A DNA stretch of 64,000 nucleotides. Origin: UJ101 sp965262705. GTDB lineage: Bacteria > Bacteroidota > Bacteroidia > Flavobacteriales > UJ101. Positions within the stretch are counted from its first letter, which is position 1. Each line of letters opens with the position of its first letter. Shown here piece by piece: positions 62,199-64,000 of this stretch. The DNA lies in contig OZ253556.1 of assembly GCA_965262705.1 (NCBI GenBank), positions 1,240,001-1,304,000 of the forward strand, in the 5' to 3' direction. Position numbers and translations under genes: made by a program. The notes under the pieces are model-generated. The model did not search any database. It had not been told where the DNA came from and saw nothing but the letters and a program-made list of their open reading frames with translations.

Positions 62199-62350
62199 AA
62201 GACCATTGCAAAACTTAATGTTTTTTAGGATAGTGTTTTCGGGAGTTATTTTTAGGATATTATGATAAACTTTTTTTTATTTCTATCTCTTTTTTGAATC
62301 ATTAAAGGACTCTTTTTTGCTTTATCTTGATTTGATGACTTGCAATTCTC

Positions 62351-63422
62351 TTAATTTTTACAACTAGACGCAAGTATCCTTGAACTCCGATATAAATTAT
62401 AACTTATCGCCTCCATCAGGTTTTGCGTATGCATCTTTGCTATCCCGCTATATCTTGCCACCCCGCCTGAAAACCATCGCTTTATGCTTCCGAATGTGCG
62501 CTCTATACTTCGATAAACTCAGTAACCTCCCTCTTTAAATCTTGTTTCCTCTATTCGTTTATTGAACCTCTTCTCAAAATCCGTTAATGGCTTTCCCCCC
62601 TTTTCGCTTTCTTCAGTAGATGATGCTTTCGCTTTTTCCTCTTTAATAAACTCGCATTTCTCTCTGATTCATCGCCCTTATACCCCCTTTTAAGGAAATC
62701 CCCTCCGGTAAGTCTGCAGCCTGCAAAACCTCCTGCAAATTGCTCCCCTCGTTTACACTTGCTTTCGTGGTTAATCCCCCAAGTACCAGACCTTCTTCAT
62801 CGGGAACATAATGCTTTTTATACCCATACTAATCCTTACCTCGCTTTTTTAACCAAGCCCCTTGTTTATCTACACTAGCCTTATCCTCTTTTTTTACACA
62901 CGCCTCTTTTTGCTCTCCGCTCTCCGCTGTATCCTTATCATTCACCTTGCCTTTCGGTTTTAAGGGCGTCTCTATTACACTAGCCTCTACTATCGCTCCT
63001 TTTTTGATGATGATTTGATGACGCGCTAATTGACCGTTGATTTCCTTAAATAGACGCTCGTAGGCATTCGCCCGCGTCATCAATGTTCTAAATCTACTCA
63101 AAGTACTATGGTCAGGGGAGACTTGGTCGATATGCAATCCACAAAAATAACTGAACGAAAGACTGTCATTTATCCTATCTTCCACTTCATAATCGCTTAA
63201 TCCATACCCGGTTTGTAATAAACACATCTTGAATAATAATAAGCCATCATCACTCGGACTGTCCGTCGCACTTTTACCCTTATTATAATGACAGTCTATT
63301 ATTTTACTTATTTTTTCCCAGTCTAACAAACGGTTTAACTGAGTGAAAAAAGACTTTTTTATCTTTCTTGTGCGTAAATCACAAATACTATCGGCTAAAG
63401 TAGGATGATGCTATATTTTCAT
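62351..63422 (-). pseudogene. IS5-family-like transposase, several stops and frameshifts
   Basis: From the ATG at 63422 a TAG comes at codon 4; then PTLADSICDLRTRKIKKSFF, LLDWEKISKIIDCHYNKG, GYGLSDYEVEDRIND, FCGLHIDQVSPDHSTLSRFR and GAIVEASVIETPLKPKGK are readable in one frame to a TAG near 62829. YGYKKHYVPDEEGLVLGG, LQAADLPEGISLKG follow in frame; then frameshifts lead to ERTFGSIKRWFSGGVARY and MHTQNLMEAISYNLYRS. This order matches IS5-group DDE transposases. The usual first catalytic Asp (VDAS) reads Glu here. A 30-bp palindrome interrupts the part before ERTFG. Confidence 0.88.
62504..62533. repeat. REP-like palindrome inserted in the transposase gene
   Basis: TACTTCGATAAACTCAGTA lies between the codons for TRFK and ERTFG of the transposase, where homologous proteins have at most one residue. 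It is of the CTGAG..TCGAAG family. Confidence 0.75.
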
Positions 63423-63467
63423 GGCATAAAATATACTATCTTTTTAGATAAAATAACCGCTTAGTAT

Positions 63468-63491
63468 GCTTGCTGAGCGTAGTCGAAGTAT
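63468..63491. repeat. 24-bp REP-like insert with AGTAT duplication
   Basis: TGCTGAGCGTAGTCGAAG sits between two AGTAT copies (63463-63467 and 63487-63491). The matching IS end at 47484-47562 has a single AGTAT and no insert, so this gives a filled and an empty site. Confidence 0.85.
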
Positions 63492-63541
63492 CACTTTTTT
63501 TATATCTATTATCTTTCATTACCTTGCAACGGTCTTGAAAT

Positions 63542-63689
63542 GTTCTTCCCCATAGCTTAGAGTAGTTTCACCTTATAGGGTGAAGAGGTTCTTCCCCATA
63601 GCTTAGAGTAGTTTCACCTTATAGGGTGAAGAGGTTCTTCCCCATAGCTTAGAGTAGTTTCACCTTATGGGGTGAAGAGGTTCTTCCCT
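63542..63689. repeat. 46-bp tandem repeat, three units and a partial fourth
   Basis: GTTCTTCCCCATAGC begins at 63542, 63588 and 63634, and a partial copy at 63680. Unit 3 differs by one base (TTATGGGG for TTATAGGG). Each unit contains the hairpin TTCACC/GGTGAA. No spacers lie between units and no open frame crosses them. Confidence 0.92.
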
Positions 63690-63706
63690 GTTGTGGCTGC
63701 ATCGTA

Positions 63707-63788
63707 ATGGATTTTCTGTTTCAAGGAGAGATCTGTTATAAATATATTAATGATATGCAGGCGAAAACGGAAGACGCTCATAATATTC
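63707..63788 (+). other. Possible gene start cut off by a MITE
   Basis: A frame begins at ATG 63707 (MDFLFQGEICYKYINDMQ and on) and runs into the MITE at 63789. The composition looks coding, but the stretch is too short to judge and no family is recognised. Confidence 0.25.
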
Positions 63789-63973
63789 GAGACCGTTGCA
63801 GGACACATAAAAAGTATGAAAAAGAAAGCATCTAACTTCAAACTACTTCCTTCTCAAAAAACTAAAATCTTCCCACACCCAAGAAGGTTGATTCGGTGTT
63901 TAGCTTACATTGACTCACAGTTAATTTTTATCGGGCGTTGCATTGTATCGCGAGAGTGCTTTTTGCAACTGCA
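63789..63973. mobile_element. MITE copy near the right edge
   Basis: Left end GAGACCGTTGCAGGACAC; interior as usual with an added TTAGCTTACATTGACTCACAG module. The right end is broken: TTTTTGCAACTGCAATTC instead of GCAACGGTCTC. Confidence 0.85.
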
Positions 63974-64000
63974 ATTCATCGCAAGCTAAATGCACCCTTA

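Larger units (their letters stand above)
62199..63537. mobile_element. Decayed IS5-like insertion sequence with MITE-type ends
   Basis: Left end AAGACCATTGCAAAACTTAATG; right end, inverted, AAGACCGTTGCAAGGTAATG. The first 13-14 bases match the MITE ends, and the left end equals that of the MITE at 28928. Between them is one transposase gene in ruins. Length 1339 bp, including two REP-like inserts. No exact target duplication was found (AAATT against GAAAT). Confidence 0.85.

Noticed and set aside
63542..63689. CRISPR array
   Set aside because: The 46-bp units follow each other without spacers, and no cas gene is in the window.

Overview
The window is AT-rich chromosomal DNA from a member of the Bacteroidota. 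The evidence is two SusC/SusD outer-membrane pairs, the gene block bamD-rpoZ-coaBC-DUF4835-recN, a three-subunit sdhCAB complex, a fused DAHP synthase/chorismate mutase, and promoter boxes of the phylum type TAnnTTTG. I cannot fix the class or genus. Core biosynthesis is kept (branched-chain, aromatic and cysteine pathways, purA, prs, lysS), but several genes are broken and mobile-element debris fills nearly every intergenic gap. This suggests a lineage with relaxed selection, possibly host-associated.

Layout. 0-7 kb: rfbD, a frameshifted lipoprotein gene, an isolated leuC, and a restriction-modification pair. 7-15 kb: an S9 oligopeptidase, purA, an APC permease, prs and rplY. 15-21.5 kb: a SusC/SusD pair and a secreted phospholipase C-like protein. 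21.7-25.3 kb: an aromatic amino-acid operon (aminotransferase, tyrA, DAHP synthase/chorismate mutase) headed by a Phe/Tyr-rich leader peptide and a classic attenuator. 25.5-28.5 kb: a HAD phosphatase, a YdcF-like protein and an FAD/NAD(P)-binding protein gene broken by one stop codon. 29-34 kb: a second SusC/SusD pair. 34.7-37.5 kb: a deoxynucleoside kinase and two lipopolysaccharide-type genes. 37.5-41.4 kb: ilvD-ilvB-ilvN. 42-47 kb: the bamD to recN block. 47.3-49.6 kb: a galE remnant and a decayed maeB. 49.9-56.5 kb: an AraC regulator, an exonuclease, pssA and the sdh operon. 56.7-60.5 kb: lysS, then cysE-cysK preceded by a short leader ORF ending in four cysteine codons. 60.5-64 kb: a structured GC-rich element, xerD, a decayed IS element, and a 46-bp tandem repeat.

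Two themes stand out. First, two biosynthetic operons carry leader peptides whose codons match the operon product: MGLLNLYTRFYFYFYP before the Tyr/Phe genes and MSKIIFLYCCCC before the Cys genes. The Phe/Tyr case also has a complete set of competing hairpins. The Cys case has a hairpin, but not a classical terminator. Second, a MITE family of about 165 bp with ends GAGACCGTTGCA is present in more than 20 full or partial copies. Seven copies keep exact 5-6 bp target duplications. The decayed IS at 62.2-63.5 kb has the same ends, so it is a good candidate for the source of the transposase. These insertions have altered gene ends, sit next to promoters and flank loci. A second, smaller palindromic family (CTGAG..TCGAAG) has inserted into both the MITEs and the IS.
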